From NCBI RefSeq assembly GCF_002238045.1, contig NZ_NBYO01000003.1:496001-560000 (forward strand): a stretch of DNA of 64,000 nt, written 5' to 3'. The notes below the pieces were generated by a model. That model was not told where the DNA came from and searched no databases. It saw only the letters and a list, made by a program, of their open reading frames with translations. The translations under genes were made by a program, and so were the position numbers. The number at the start of each line of letters is the position of its first letter. Position 1 is the stretch's first letter. This stretch comes from Notoacmeibacter marinus. GTDB taxonomy: Bacteria; Pseudomonadota; Alphaproteobacteria; Rhizobiales; Rhizobiaceae. Shown here one piece after another: positions 36,817 through 45,794 of the stretch.

Positions 36817-38391
36817 TCAGCCTTGCGACACCGGCAGCGCGACGAAGCGTTGGGCGTCATTCGTTCTGACCTGCATCAGCACAGCCTTACGGCCATCCTT
36901 GGTGGCCTTGTCGGTCGCCGCGACCACATCCTTCGCGGTGCTGACAGTCTGGCCATTGACCTTCAGAATGATGTCGCCAGCCGACAAGCCCTTTTCCTCA
37001 GCATCCGATCCCGGTTCGACATCGGTAATCACGACGCCCTTACCGTCCTCGACCGGCGTGACGGTCAGCCCGAGGTCATCGAGAAAGGACGATTCCAGCA
37101 CAGGCTCGTCGCCGCCATCGCGGTCATCTCCGAGCCCCATGGCCATGCGATCGGGCTTTGGCATGAGGCCGAGCTTGACCTTCACATCCTTGGTGTCGCC
37201 ATTGCGGAAGACCGACACGTTGATTTCGCTGTCCGGATCGAATCCGGCGATAGTGCGCGACAATTCGCGTGGGCCTTCGACCTTCTCACCATTGATCGCG
37301 ACGATAATGTCGCCCGCTTCAATGCCGGCCTTCGCCCCGGGACTGTCATCCGTCGGCTGCTGCACGAGCGCGCCTTCGGCAACATCGAGACCGACCGCCT
37401 CGGCAATGTCATCGGAGACCGGAGCGATCTGCACTCCCAGCCAACCGCGTTCGATGGAACCGTCATCGATCAGATCGCTGATGATCCGCTCGGCAGCCGT
37501 GGCAGGAATCGCGAAGGCGATGCCGACATTGCCGCCGGACGGCGAGAAGATGGCGGTGTTGATGCCAATCACCTGACCGGCCGTATTGAAGGCCGGACCG
37601 CCTGAATTGCCCCGATTGACCGGCGCATCGATCTGGATGAAATCGTCATAGGGTCCAGCGCCGATGTCGCGCCCGCGCGCCGAAACGATACCGGCCGTGA
37701 CCGAACCGCCGAGACCGAAGGGGTTGCCGATCGCCAGCACCCAGTCGCCGACACGCACCGCCGAATCGTCGGCGAAGGTCGCGTAGGCCACTTTCCGGCC
37801 CTCGGTATCGACCTTCAGAACCGCCAGGTCGGTGCGTGGGTCCGTGCCAACCAGCGTGCCGTCCATTTCGGTGCCGTCATTCAGCACCACCGTATAGGAC
37901 GAGCCGTTTTCGACGACGTGGTTGTTCGTCACAACATAGCCGTCCTCGGAGATGAAGAAGCCCGATCCCTGACCGCTCGGCCGTTCGCGGCGCGGCCGGT
38001 CACGCTCAGCGCGACGGTTGCGGTTCGGACGTGCATCATCGCCCTCGCCTCCGAACTCGCGGAAGAAACGGCGGAAGGGGTGATCTTCGGGCAATTGCTC
38101 GAAACCGGGCATGCCGCGGAACTGGAAGTTGAAGCCGTTGCGGCTGTCGGAGGTCAACTGGCGGTTGGATTTCACCCGCACGGAGACAACGGCGGGCGAT
38201 ACACGCTCGACCACATCGGCGAACCCGTTGATCGCCGTGGACTGCTCCGTTCTTGGAACGGTGACCTGTTCGGCGAGGGCAGGCGCGGTTTGGTAGGCTG
38301 ACAGGCCGGCGGCGCCGCCGCCGAGAATAGCGACCGCACCGGCGGCAGCCAGAAGCCGGCGGCGGATGGAATTGGAAGGCTGATGCGCCAT
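36817..38391 (-). CDS. degP: DegP/HtrA-type periplasmic serine protease (Do family)
   Basis: A 524-residue periplasmic protease and chaperone that degrades misfolded envelope proteins. An N-terminal signal/anchor (LLAAAGAVAILGGGAAGLSAY) is followed by a linker, then a trypsin-like domain with His in VVTNNHVV, Asp in DPRTDLAVLKV and Ser in APVNRGNSGGPAF, and two PDZ domains (about residues 300-395 and 430-520). An insertion before the catalytic domain is rich in Arg, Asp and Asn (DARPNRNRRAERDRPRRER). The start at 38391 (MAHQPSN) has AGAGGA eight bases upstream. The gene lies between ccmH and the two-component pair. Confidence 0.95.
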   Translation of the reverse strand: MAHQPSNSIRRRLLAAAGAVAILGGGAAGLSAYQTAPALAEQVTVPRTEQSTAINGFADVVERVSPAVVSVRVKSNRQLTSDSRNGFNFQFRGMPGFEQLPEDHPFRRFFREFGGEGDDARPNRNRRAERDRPRRERPSGQGSGFFISEDGYVVTNNHVVENGSSYTVVLNDGTEMDGTLVGTDPRTDLAVLKVDTEGRKVAYATFADDSAVRVGDWVLAIGNPFGLGGSVTAGIVSARGRDIGAGPYDDFIQIDAPVNRGNSGGPAFNTAGQVIGINTAIFSPSGGNVGIAFAIPATAAERIISDLIDDGSIERGWLGVQIAPVSDDIAEAVGLDVAEGALVQQPTDDSPGAKAGIEAGDIIVAINGEKVEGPRELSRTIAGFDPDSEINVSVFRNGDTKDVKVKLGLMPKPDRMAMGLGDDRDGGDEPVLESSFLDDLGLTVTPVEDGKGVVITDVEPGSDAEEKGLSAGDIILKVNGQTVSTAKDVVAATDKATKDGRKAVLMQVRTNDAQRFVALPVSQG

Positions 38392-38454
38392 GAATCGTTT
38401 CCTCTTCACTGTAGCGAGGGAGCTCGCCTCTTTGATAGGAAACGATCTAGAGCG

Positions 38455-38504
38455 CTTCGCCTTACAAGGCACTTTCCGGCAGGTGAAAACTTGGTAAGGC
38501 GAAG
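38455..38504. repeat. 11-bp inverted repeat between ccmH and degP
   Basis: CTTCGCCTTAC (38455-38465) and GTAAGGCGAAG (38494-38504) are perfect reverse complements 28 nt apart, 64 bp upstream of the degP start. They could form a hairpin in the ccm read-through RNA or, more likely given the long spacer, act as a paired operator for a degP regulator. The left arm is preceded by TCTAGAGCG, a sequence often found in dispersed rhizobial intergenic repeats. Confidence 0.5.
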
Positions 38505-38528
38505 TCGGCCGGACAGGACAGACGCCTG

Positions 38529-39020
38529 CTATTTGTCGGAAGGGTCGTTTGCCAGGGCCTTGCGCAGACGGGCCTCTTCCTCAGCCGTCAGCGAAGCCGC
38601 ACCGTCCGTTTCCACTGCCGAATTACCATGCGCCTGCCGGCGGGAGAAGAGATAGAGGCCGCCGCCCAACAACACCAGAAGCGGCGTCGACCAAAGCAGG
38701 ATCGTGGTGGGCGAAAAGACCGGCTTCAGCAGAACGAACTGCCCGTAGCGGGAAACGATGTAGTCGACGACCTCCTCATCGGTCTCACCCGATTCGATCC
38801 GCTCGCGGACGAGAATGCGCAGATCGCGGGCAATGGACGCATCGGAATCGTCGATCGATTGGTTCTGGCAGACCAGACAGCGCAGACCCGCCGAAATATC
38901 CCGTGCGCGTTCTTCCAACACCGGATCGTCGAGCACTTCGTCCGGCTGCACTGCAAAGGCCGATGGCGGGCCAAAAAACAGCCCGCCGATCAGAACGAAA
39001 AGAGCGAATGGGCGTCTCAA
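38529..39020 (-). CDS. ccmH: Cytochrome c-type biogenesis protein CcmH (CycL)
   Basis: A 163-residue membrane-anchored thioredoxin-like protein that reduces the CXXC of apocytochrome c before haem attachment. The signature LRCLVCQNQSIDDSDASIARDLR lies near residue 45, after a signal peptide, and a C-terminal membrane span (TILLWSTPLLVLLGGGLYLF) is present. The start is inferred at TTG (39020), overlapping the ccmF stop as TTGA, because a normal signal peptide begins there. It is the last gene of the ccmI-E-F-H group. Confidence 0.92.
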   Translation of the reverse strand: MRRPFALFVLIGGLFFGPPSAFAVQPDEVLDDPVLEERARDISAGLRCLVCQNQSIDDSDASIARDLRILVRERIESGETDEEVVDYIVSRYGQFVLLKPVFSPTTILLWSTPLLVLLGGGLYLFSRRQAHGNSAVETDGAASLTAEEEARLRKALANDPSDK

Positions 39021-41011
39021 CCGGTCGCCTCCGCCTGGGGCTGGCGAAGCCGTGATTTCGGTGCGCGTGGAGCGCCGACCCGCAAACGGCGGTCCGATAG
39101 AGAAACGAACCCGCCAATCATCATCAGCACCGTGCCGAGCCATATGAGTGTGATCAGCGGTTTGTGCCAGATACGCACGACGGCACCGCCGCCCTCCGAC
39201 AGATCGCCCAGCGATACGTAAAGCTGCGAAAACGCGAAGGTACGAATGCCCGCCTCGGTGGTCGGCATCTGGCGCGCTGTATATATCCGCTTGGACGAAG
39301 AGACGGTACCGAGCGCCCTGCCTTCAGCGGTAGCGATCAGGAACTGAGCGCGGTCGGCGACGAAATTCGGCCCGCGTACGGGAACAATGGCGTCGAAAGT
39401 GATGCTGTAGCCGGCGATATCGACGCTGTCGCCCGGCTTCATCGCCACGATCCGTTCCTGCTCGAATGCGCTGACGGCTACAATTCCAAGCACCGTCAGA
39501 CCGAGGCCGGCATGGCCGAGCGCGGTGCCGAACATGCTGCGCGGTAGCCCGACGAAGCGGCGCATCGCGACCGGCAGGGGCGTACGACCGACACCCGCCT
39601 TTACGGCCAAGTCTGTCACGGCACCCCCAAAGAGCCACACGGCCAGCCCGATACCGAGCGCGGCGAATACGGCGGTCGGATCGACGAAGAGGAGGCTGAC
39701 CGCGACAGCGAGCAGCGAAAAGCCGAACGCCCAGACGAGTCGCATTGCCACGGCAGGCAGATCACCCCGCTTCCAGGACAGGAGCGGCCCGAACGGCACG
39801 GCGACCAGAAGCGGCACCATGAGCGGCCCGAACGTCAGGTTGAAGAAGGGTTCGCCTACCGAAATCTTCTCGCCGCTGAAAGCTTCGACCATGAGCGGAT
39901 AGAGGGTGCCGACCAGAACCGTTGCCGTGGCGGATGCCAAAAAAAGATTATTGAGCACGAGCGCGCCCTCGCGGCTGATCGGCGCAAACAGACCGCCGGT
40001 CTTCAGGCTGGATGCGCGCAACGCGAACAGCAGCAGCGCCCCGCCGATGAAGAAGACCAGAATGGCCAGGATAACGAGACCGCGCGTCGGGTCCGATGCA
40101 AAGGAATGCACCGACGTCAGAATGCCAGAGCGTACGAGGAACGTGCCGAGGAGAGACAGCGAGAAGGTGATGATCGCCAGCAGCAGCGTCCAGATTTTAA
40201 GGGCGTCGCGCTTTTCCATGACGATGGCCGAATGCAGCAGCGCCGTTCCCGACAGCCAGGGCATGAAGGATGCGTTCTCGACCGGGTCCCAGAACCACCA
40301 GCCACCCCAGCCGAGTTCGTAATAAGCCCAATAAGAGCCCATCGCGATACCGGCCGTCAGAAACGTCCAGGCCAGCAATGTCCAAGGCCGCACCCAGCGC
40401 GCCCACGCCGCTTCCATGCGCCCGTCGATGAGTGCGGCGATGGCAAATGAGAAGGCAACCGAGAAGCCCACATAGCCGAGATAGAGAAGCGGCGGATGGA
40501 TAGCGAGGCCGACATCCTGCAGGATCGGGTTGAGATCGCGGCCTTCCATGGGCGCGGGCGACAGTCGCGCGAACGGGTTCGAGGTCAGCAGAATGAACAG
40601 CAGAAACGCGCTGCCGACCCAGCCCTGAACAGCCAGGACCAGCGTTTTCAGGCGCAGCGGCAGGCTCCGCCCGAATGCCGCGACGAGGGCTGTGAAAAGC
40701 GCCAGGATGAAGACCCACAGCAACATGGAGCCCTCATGATTGCCCCAGGTTCCAGTGATGCGATAGAGCGCGGGCTGCTGCGAATGGGAGTTCTCGAACA
40801 CGTTCACGACCGAAAAGTCGGACCGGTAATACGCCGCCAAAAGGACGCCGAAGGACAGGGTTATCAGAGCGAAAACCGAAAGCGCCGTCGGAGCTGCGGT
40901 CGCCATGACGCGCTCATCGTTGCGAAGGGCACCGGCAAGCGGGACCATCGCCTGGAACAACGACAGCGCCAATGCGAGAACAAGAGCAAAATGGCCGGTC
41001 TCGATCAGCAT
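39017..41011 (-). CDS. ccmF: Haem lyase subunit CcmF (CycK)
   Basis: A 664-residue polytopic membrane protein that, with CcmH and CcmI, ligates haem from holo-CcmE to apocytochrome c. It has about 15 membrane spans and the haem-handling WWD motif YYELGWGGWWFWDPVENASFMPW (about residues 230-252), plus conserved histidines in the HPPLLYLGYVGFSV and LLHSAIVMEK segments. Length is normal. It starts 18 bp after ccmE and overlaps ccmH. Confidence 0.96.
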   Translation of the reverse strand: MLIETGHFALVLALALSLFQAMVPLAGALRNDERVMATAAPTALSVFALITLSFGVLLAAYYRSDFSVVNVFENSHSQQPALYRITGTWGNHEGSMLLWVFILALFTALVAAFGRSLPLRLKTLVLAVQGWVGSAFLLFILLTSNPFARLSPAPMEGRDLNPILQDVGLAIHPPLLYLGYVGFSVAFSFAIAALIDGRMEAAWARWVRPWTLLAWTFLTAGIAMGSYWAYYELGWGGWWFWDPVENASFMPWLSGTALLHSAIVMEKRDALKIWTLLLAIITFSLSLLGTFLVRSGILTSVHSFASDPTRGLVILAILVFFIGGALLLFALRASSLKTGGLFAPISREGALVLNNLFLASATATVLVGTLYPLMVEAFSGEKISVGEPFFNLTFGPLMVPLLVAVPFGPLLSWKRGDLPAVAMRLVWAFGFSLLAVAVSLLFVDPTAVFAALGIGLAVWLFGGAVTDLAVKAGVGRTPLPVAMRRFVGLPRSMFGTALGHAGLGLTVLGIVAVSAFEQERIVAMKPGDSVDIAGYSITFDAIVPVRGPNFVADRAQFLIATAEGRALGTVSSSKRIYTARQMPTTEAGIRTFAFSQLYVSLGDLSEGGGAVVRIWHKPLITLIWLGTVLMMIGGFVSLSDRRLRVGAPRAPKSRLRQPQAEATG

Positions 41012-41029
41012 GTCATGCGGCTCCTGGAC

Positions 41030-41545
41030 CTATTGGGTGAGTGGAATGGATGCGGTGGGCTCTGCCGAAACGGTATCCCCGGCGGGTTTGCCATAAGAGC
41101 CGCCGCCCTCGCCGCCCTCCTTCCACATGCCCTTTTCCTTCAGGCTGTCGGCGACCTCTCGCGGCATATATTGTTCGTCATGCTTTGCCAGAACCGTACT
41201 GGCGACGAAAACGCCGTCCAGCGTCATTTCACCCTCGGCAACGACGCCCTGCCCTTCCCGGAAAAGGTCGGGCAGAATGCCCTGATAGCGGACGGGAACG
41301 GATGCCGCGCCATCGGTAACGGCGAAGCGGACTGTTTCGCTCTGTCCCCGTTCGACCGAACCATCGACAACGAGGCCACCGAGGCGGACCTTTTCGCCCG
41401 GCTTCAGCGGCCCGGCGGCGATGGCGGATGGGTCGACGAAAAAGACGATCTGCTGATTGAGCGCGGTGAGGACAAGGGCCAGCGCGAGGCCCAGAAAGGC
41501 CGCTGCTCCGCCGATCAGTCCCAGACGCTTCTGTTTACGAGTCAC
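41030..41545 (-). CDS. ccmE: Haem chaperone CcmE (CycJ)
   Basis: A 171-residue membrane-anchored periplasmic protein that binds haem covalently and hands it to CcmF. An N-terminal span ([20 protein letters not shown]) is followed by an OB-fold. The haem-binding His sits in [14 protein letters not shown] (about residue 123-136), which fits the HxxxY rule. The C-terminal tail is Gly/Pro-rich. The ATG overlaps the ccmI stop by four bases (41542-41545). Confidence 0.96.
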   Translation of the reverse strand: MTRKQKRLGLIGGAAAFLGLALALVLTALNQQIVFFVDPSAIAAGPLKPGEKVRLGGLVVDGSVERGQSETVRFAVTDGAASVPVRYQGILPDLFREGQGVVAEGEMTLDGVFVASTVLAKHDEQYMPREVADSLKEKGMWKEGGEGGGSYGKPAGDTVSAEPTASIPLTQ

Positions 41546-42699
41546 GAGCGAGTCTCCGAATTGACTTCGGGGCTGGGAGCATTGCCGGATCGCGACAATG
41601 CGTCCGCCGCCGAACGGATTCTGGTTTGCGCGGGTTCGTCCTCCGGAAACGCTTCAAGAGCACGACGCACCGCATCCTGACCCTTATCCATATCGCCCAG
41701 AACACGGTACGCATTGATCAAGCGCAACCATTCGTCGATCGAACCGCCATTATCTTCAAGTCGCTTGTCGAGCCCGGCGACCATCTGTCCGATCATCGCC
41801 TGCCTGTCGTCTGCCGACATATCGGCGGCGGCGGCTACGGCTTCGCGGTCCGGGCCACGCGGCGCATCCCCGGCGGGCTCGGCGGCAGCAAGCTGCGCCG
41901 CCTGGCGCGCGGCTTCAAACCAGGGCGAGCCTGCATCCTGGCTTTCGGCCAGTTCGTTCCATAGCTGAACGGCGCCGGCATTGTCGCCCTCCTGACGTTT
42001 CGCCAGAGCAAGGAAATAGCGCGCCCGGGGTTCGGAGGGCTCAAGCTCCACGGCCCGCTCGAGCCGCTGCTTCACATCGGCGGTGACAATGCCGCCGCCG
42101 GCGGCGATCTCCGCTTCGCCAAGAGCAGCCAGCAAGGACCCGCTCTCGCCGTTCAACCGAACCAGCGCGCGGAAAGCACTCGCGGCATCATCGTAACGGC
42201 CGACGCGCATATAGATGGGCGCCAGAGCAGACCAGCCACGCGCATCCGACGGATCGGCCGCAAGCGCCCGTTCCGCGCGAGCAATCAGATTGCCAATGCT
42301 ATCGTTTCGTGGATCGGCCTGAAGCCGCGCCTGCAGCGGTTGCGCCGGCATGTCGGGTTCGCCCAGAAAGCCGTAGAGCCCCCATGCGACGAGAGGCACT
42401 GCCAGAACCGAAACGATCAGGAAAGCGCTGGGCAGGCGTCCGCGATCGTCCCCCTTCTGCCGGTCGCGCGCATGCAGCAGCCGACGGCCGATTTCAGCGC
42501 GCGCCTCCGAAGCGGTCGGCGCATCCAACGATCCGCGCTCGATCTCGCGTTCAAGCGATGTCAGCTGATCGCGATAGACCGCTTCATCCGCCGCGTGCTC
42601 GGCGACTGCGTCAGCAGTTTCGGCCTTCGGCAAAAACAAAACGATAGCGCCGATGGACGCAAGGGTCAGAACAGCCGCGATAATCCAGAACAGCGTCAT
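41542..42699 (-). CDS. ccmI: Cytochrome c biogenesis protein CcmI (CycH), TPR protein
   Basis: A 385-residue membrane protein that holds apocytochrome c for the haem lyase. Two N-terminal spans (about residues 2-22 and 90-112) bracket a cytoplasmic coiled segment ([19 protein letters not shown]), followed by periplasmic TPR repeats from about 135 ([37 protein letters not shown] and later units). The ATG at 42699 is used because AGGTG lies seven bases upstream; a GTG nine bases earlier also reads in frame. First gene of the ccm group. Confidence 0.94.
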   Translation of the reverse strand: MTLFWIIAAVLTLASIGAIVLFLPKAETADAVAEHAADEAVYRDQLTSLEREIERGSLDAPTASEARAEIGRRLLHARDRQKGDDRGRLPSAFLIVSVLAVPLVAWGLYGFLGEPDMPAQPLQARLQADPRNDSIGNLIARAERALAADPSDARGWSALAPIYMRVGRYDDAASAFRALVRLNGESGSLLAALGEAEIAAGGGIVTADVKQRLERAVELEPSEPRARYFLALAKRQEGDNAGAVQLWNELAESQDAGSPWFEAARQAAQLAAAEPAGDAPRGPDREAVAAAADMSADDRQAMIGQMVAGLDKRLEDNGGSIDEWLRLINAYRVLGDMDKGQDAVRRALEAFPEDEPAQTRIRSAADALSRSGNAPSPEVNSETRS

Positions 42700-42715
42700 G
42701 ATCGGCACCTGTGGT

Positions 42716-43180
42716 TCAAATCACCGTCCAACTTCCATCCTTGGTACGGCAAGCAGCCCCCTTCAGCGCTCGGACACTGCCTTCGACGGTCAGGGTGTGG
42801 GTGAACTGGCGACAATCCTGTCGGCCGACACGATAGGGCTGGTAAGCGACGACCCGCCCGCTCTCGCCGCTGTCGGACTGCCAGGTGACGGTCTCGCCCT
42901 TCCCTTTGTATTCCAGCGCGCGATACTCAGCAGCCAGGGCCAGCGCTTTCGACGCGCCATCCGCCAGACCGGCATCCGGTGCTGCCGCCAATCCCTTGAC
43001 CATTCCGACAGTGTTTCCCGATGCGGCCGAAGGCGCGAACGCCGATGAGGGCGTACCGCCCGTCAACGTCGTGCAACCCGCCAGTGCGGTGGCCGCAAGC
43101 AAAAGGACCACGCCCTTCGCGGCATGAAAGCGACGGCACGTCAGTAACGATTGAAGTGGCAGCGATTGGGTCAACGCCAT
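42716..43180 (-). CDS. Putative lipoprotein of the rickettsial 17-kDa surface antigen-like group
   Basis: A 154-residue protein with a signal sequence ending in a lipobox, LLLAATALAGC (Cys about residue 36), so it is probably a lipoprotein. The C-terminal half, with YRVGRQDCRQFTHTLTVEGSVRALKGAACRTKDGSWTVI, matches the pattern of RT0821/Lpp0805-type surface antigens, in which two cysteines (about 123 and 144) are conserved. The function is unknown, possibly outer-membrane structure. The N-terminal region before the hydrophobic core is long (about 22 residues), so the start may be later. It lies 16 bp upstream of ccmI, after feuQ. Confidence 0.75.
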   Translation of the reverse strand: MALTQSLPLQSLLTCRRFHAAKGVVLLLAATALAGCTTLTGGTPSSAFAPSAASGNTVGMVKGLAAAPDAGLADGASKALALAAEYRALEYKGKGETVTWQSDSGESGRVVAYQPYRVGRQDCRQFTHTLTVEGSVRALKGAACRTKDGSWTVI

Positions 43181-43204
43181 GGTCCCTTGTTCAAAGCCTT
43201 CCTA

Positions 43205-44623
43205 TCACTTTTGCTGCGGCGCGGAAAAGGGTGCCGCCGGCAAAATCAACCGAGCCCTCAACCCTCCCATATCGGCGCGCTCCAACTGCAACTGCCCGCC
43301 ATATTCGGCAGCCGTATCGGACACGATGGAAAGACCCAGCCCGGTTCCGGGCACGGTTTCGTCGAGCCGCTGCCCGCGCTTCATCGCCCGTTCGGCCTGG
43401 TCCTGAGGAATCCCCGGACCGTCATCATCCACCGTCAATATGACCACAGCACGGCCATTGCGCTCGGCCATCTGACCGGAAAGGCTGAATTTCGAGCGCG
43501 ACCATTTTGCCGCGTTTTCCAAGAGATTGCCGAGCATCTCTTCCACATCGTGCTTGTCGCCGGCGAAAACCAGATCTTCATCGACATCGGACCGGACGAT
43601 TTTGTCGGGTGCGATCTTGCGCATCACCCGAACGAGACGGTCGGTCACGGGCTTCAATTCGGTGCGCTGGCCGAGTGCCGCGCGCTGCGCGGCGATCCGC
43701 GCACGCTGAAGGTAATGGTCGATCTGAAGACGCATCGCGGCAGCCTGTTCGGCGACCAGCCGGCCATGCGGCTCGTCGATCGCATCGGCTTCATTGGTGA
43801 GCACCGACAGCGGCGTCTTGAGCGAATGCGCCAGATTGCCGACCTGGGTGCGCGCACGCTCCACAATGTCGTGATTGGCGTCGATCAACGCGTTCACCTC
43901 GGTTGTCAGAGGGCCGATCTCGGGCGGAAAATCGCCGACAAGACGGCGTGTCTGCCCGGACCGGACCGATTGAAGAGCCAGCCGCACCCGGTTGAGGGGA
44001 CGCAAACCGAAGCGGATGGCGGCAGCGTTGATCGTCACGAGCACGATGCCCAGAAGGGCAAGCCAGCCGAAGAGCTGGCGGCGAAAGCTGGCGACGCCGG
44101 CCCGGAAAGCCGTTTCATTGCCCATGATCCGAAACCGATAGGGCGTTCCCTGTTCGCCGAGTTGCAGTTCCGCTTCGGCGATACGAACCAGCCGACCGTC
44201 CGGACCGGCTCCGGTATAGATGCGTTCGAAGAAATCATTGAACGGCGCCGATTGCGCGCTCGGAACGGGCACATCCGCGTCCAGCTGCACCGACCGAAGT
44301 TGCGCGTCGTCCGACGAGGGTGCGGTGTCGACCGGGCTGACCTCCCAGTACCAGCCAGAACCGGTGTCCTCGTAACGCAAATCGCCAAATTGCGGCTCGC
44401 CGGTCAGCGATCCGTCCGGGTCCAGACCGACGGCAGCTATGAGGTTGTAGCGATGGGCGACGAGAAGCCGGTCGAAGCTGGCACGCGATTCGCCCTGATA
44501 GATCGTCGTCACCAACGAGCCGATGGCCAGAAGGGCCAGAACGGCCAGAAGAGAGGAAAGGATCACCACCCGCGCCGCCATGGACCGCGGCAACAGACGG
44601 CGATCTGCCTTCGACTCGGTCAT
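43205..44623 (-). CDS. feuQ: FeuQ-like two-component sensor histidine kinase
   Basis: A 472-residue membrane kinase. Spans near residues 17-40 and 175-195 enclose a periplasmic sensor of about 135 residues. The dimerisation box is GNLAHSLKTPLSVLTNEADAI (His about 276), and the HATPase domain has NLLENAAKWS, DDDGPGIP and GTGLGLSIV. In rhizobia feuPQ lies upstream of the cycHJKL (ccm) genes, as here, and in Sinorhizobium it controls cyclic glucan export and osmoadaptation. The start at 44623 (MTESKAD) lies four bases after the feuP stop, so it is translated with it. A feuN-like gene precedes feuP. Confidence 0.83.
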   Translation of the reverse strand: MTESKADRRLLPRSMAARVVILSSLLAVLALLAIGSLVTTIYQGESRASFDRLLVAHRYNLIAAVGLDPDGSLTGEPQFGDLRYEDTGSGWYWEVSPVDTAPSSDDAQLRSVQLDADVPVPSAQSAPFNDFFERIYTGAGPDGRLVRIAEAELQLGEQGTPYRFRIMGNETAFRAGVASFRRQLFGWLALLGIVLVTINAAAIRFGLRPLNRVRLALQSVRSGQTRRLVGDFPPEIGPLTTEVNALIDANHDIVERARTQVGNLAHSLKTPLSVLTNEADAIDEPHGRLVAEQAAAMRLQIDHYLQRARIAAQRAALGQRTELKPVTDRLVRVMRKIAPDKIVRSDVDEDLVFAGDKHDVEEMLGNLLENAAKWSRSKFSLSGQMAERNGRAVVILTVDDDGPGIPQDQAERAMKRGQRLDETVPGTGLGLSIVSDTAAEYGGQLQLERADMGGLRARLILPAAPFSAPQQK

Positions 44624-44627
44624 CGCC

Positions 44628-45296
44628 TTAGGTTTCGCGCGGCGCGCGAATGCGGTAGCCCATGCCACGGACCGTCTCGATCAGATCGGCCGAAATCTTC
44701 TTGCGCAGACGCCCGACGAACACTTCGATCGTATTGGAATCGCGGTCGAAATCCTGATCGTAGAGATGCTCGACGAGTTCGGTTCGCGACACGACCTCAT
44801 CCTGATGATGCATCAGATAGGCCAACAGCCGAAATTCCAGAGATGTCAGCTTGAGCGATACACCGTCGATATCGGCGCGCGAAGCCCGCATATCGAGCCG
44901 GAGCGGGCCGCAGACCAGTTCCGAACTGGCGTGGCCCGCGGCGCGCCGGATCAGCGCCCTTAATCGCGCAAGAACCTCTTCGACATGAAAGGGTTTGGCG
45001 ACGTAGTCATCGGCGCCGGCATCGATGCCAGCCACCTTGTCGCTCCACCGGTCCCGCGCAGTCAAAATGAGAACCGGCATGGTGCGGCCCTCGCGCCGCC
45101 AGCGCTCCAGAACGGACAGACCATCGATCTGCGGCAAACCGAGGTCGAGAACGACGGCGTCATACGGCTCGGTATCGCCTAGAAAATGGCCTTCCTCACC
45201 ATCCGTCGCGCTGTCCACCGCGTAGCCAGCATCCTTCAGCGCCTCGCAGAGCTGACGGTTCAGATCGGCATCGTCTTCGACAACGAGAACACGCAT
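44628..45296 (-). CDS. feuP: FeuP-like response regulator (OmpR/PhoB family)
   Basis: A 222-residue regulator with a receiver domain (MRVLVVEDDADLNRQL, phospho-acceptor Asp in DAVVLDLGLPQIDG about 51, Lys in VAKPFHVEE about 101) and a winged helix with LTSLEFRLLAYLMHHQDEVVSRTELVEHLYDQDFDRDSNTIEVFVGRLRKKI. ATG at 45296 gives the typical MRVLVVED start. It is located between a small periplasmic gene and feuQ, as in the feuN-feuP-feuQ arrangement. In Sinorhizobium the targets include ndvA; none is in this window. Confidence 0.85.
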   Translation of the reverse strand: MRVLVVEDDADLNRQLCEALKDAGYAVDSATDGEEGHFLGDTEPYDAVVLDLGLPQIDGLSVLERWRREGRTMPVLILTARDRWSDKVAGIDAGADDYVAKPFHVEEVLARLRALIRRAAGHASSELVCGPLRLDMRASRADIDGVSLKLTSLEFRLLAYLMHHQDEVVSRTELVEHLYDQDFDRDSNTIEVFVGRLRKKISADLIETVRGMGYRIRAPRET

Positions 45297-45408
45297 TGGC
45301 TGATTCACTCCCGACAATCGCTTCGCCAACTGTTTGCCTGCAGTTGCGGTCGGCAATCAAGTCCAGGAAGCGCTTACGGACTGTCCGAACATTGCGCGAG
45401 GCAATGTT

Positions 45409-45690
45409 TCAGCGCATCGGCACCACAATCTCCTCGCGCCTCGGGCGGCCGCCCTCTCCGTCCGGAACGAGCATGACAACCCGGCATTCGCCGCTGCCGA
45501 CCGCGTCGGCCCGTAGCAGCTTCGCGCCGCGCTCCTGCGCCAATCGCTGGCCGACAGCATAGCAATTGTCAGCCACGAGATGGATGGACCGTTCGACCGG
45601 TCGTTCAAGGCTCGGCATGGACAAGGCCTGCGCCGCACCGGGAACGCCAACCATCAACAGAACCGAAAGAAGGGCGGAGAGCTTTTTCAT
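45409..45690 (-). CDS. Small periplasmic protein, FeuN candidate
   Basis: A 93-residue protein with a signal peptide (MKKLSALLSVLLMVGVPGAAQA, cleaved near residue 22). The mature part has two cysteines (NCYAVGQ about 43 and GECRVV about 69), which could form a disulfide, and a basic C-terminus. FeuN of Sinorhizobium is a small periplasmic protein encoded directly upstream of feuPQ that restrains FeuQ. Position, size and export all fit here. I cannot confirm sequence similarity from memory, so the name is withheld. It starts 104 bp after the last GTA gene and ends 112 bp before feuP. Confidence 0.6.
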   Translation of the reverse strand: MKKLSALLSVLLMVGVPGAAQALSMPSLERPVERSIHLVADNCYAVGQRLAQERGAKLLRADAVGSGECRVVMLVPDGEGGRPRREEIVVPMR

Positions 45691-45736
45691 GAGACCATTG
45701 ATACGACATTCTCGCTGAATGCCACATGAACAAATC

Positions 45737-45767
45737 GGCGCCGGCGCATCAAGCGCCAACGCCGGCT
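45737..45767 (-). terminator. Terminator-like hairpin after the GTA cluster
   Basis: On the minus strand a 9-bp stem (45753-45761 with 45739-45747, two G-U pairs) with a 5-nt loop, extended by GC bases, is followed by GATTTGTT. It lies 34 bp after the stop of the last GTA gene and would separate GTA transcription from the feuN-feuP-feuQ set. Confidence 0.45.
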
Positions 45768-45794
45768 TTGCAAGAAGTATTCGAGCGTGGCTGT

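Noticed and set aside
43151-44854. Long plus-strand frame opposite feuQ; similar frames at 48791-50350, 55050-56597, 18160-19251 and 12662-13768 (minus).
   Set aside because: All mirror confident genes on the other strand, lack recognisable domains and have no operon logic.
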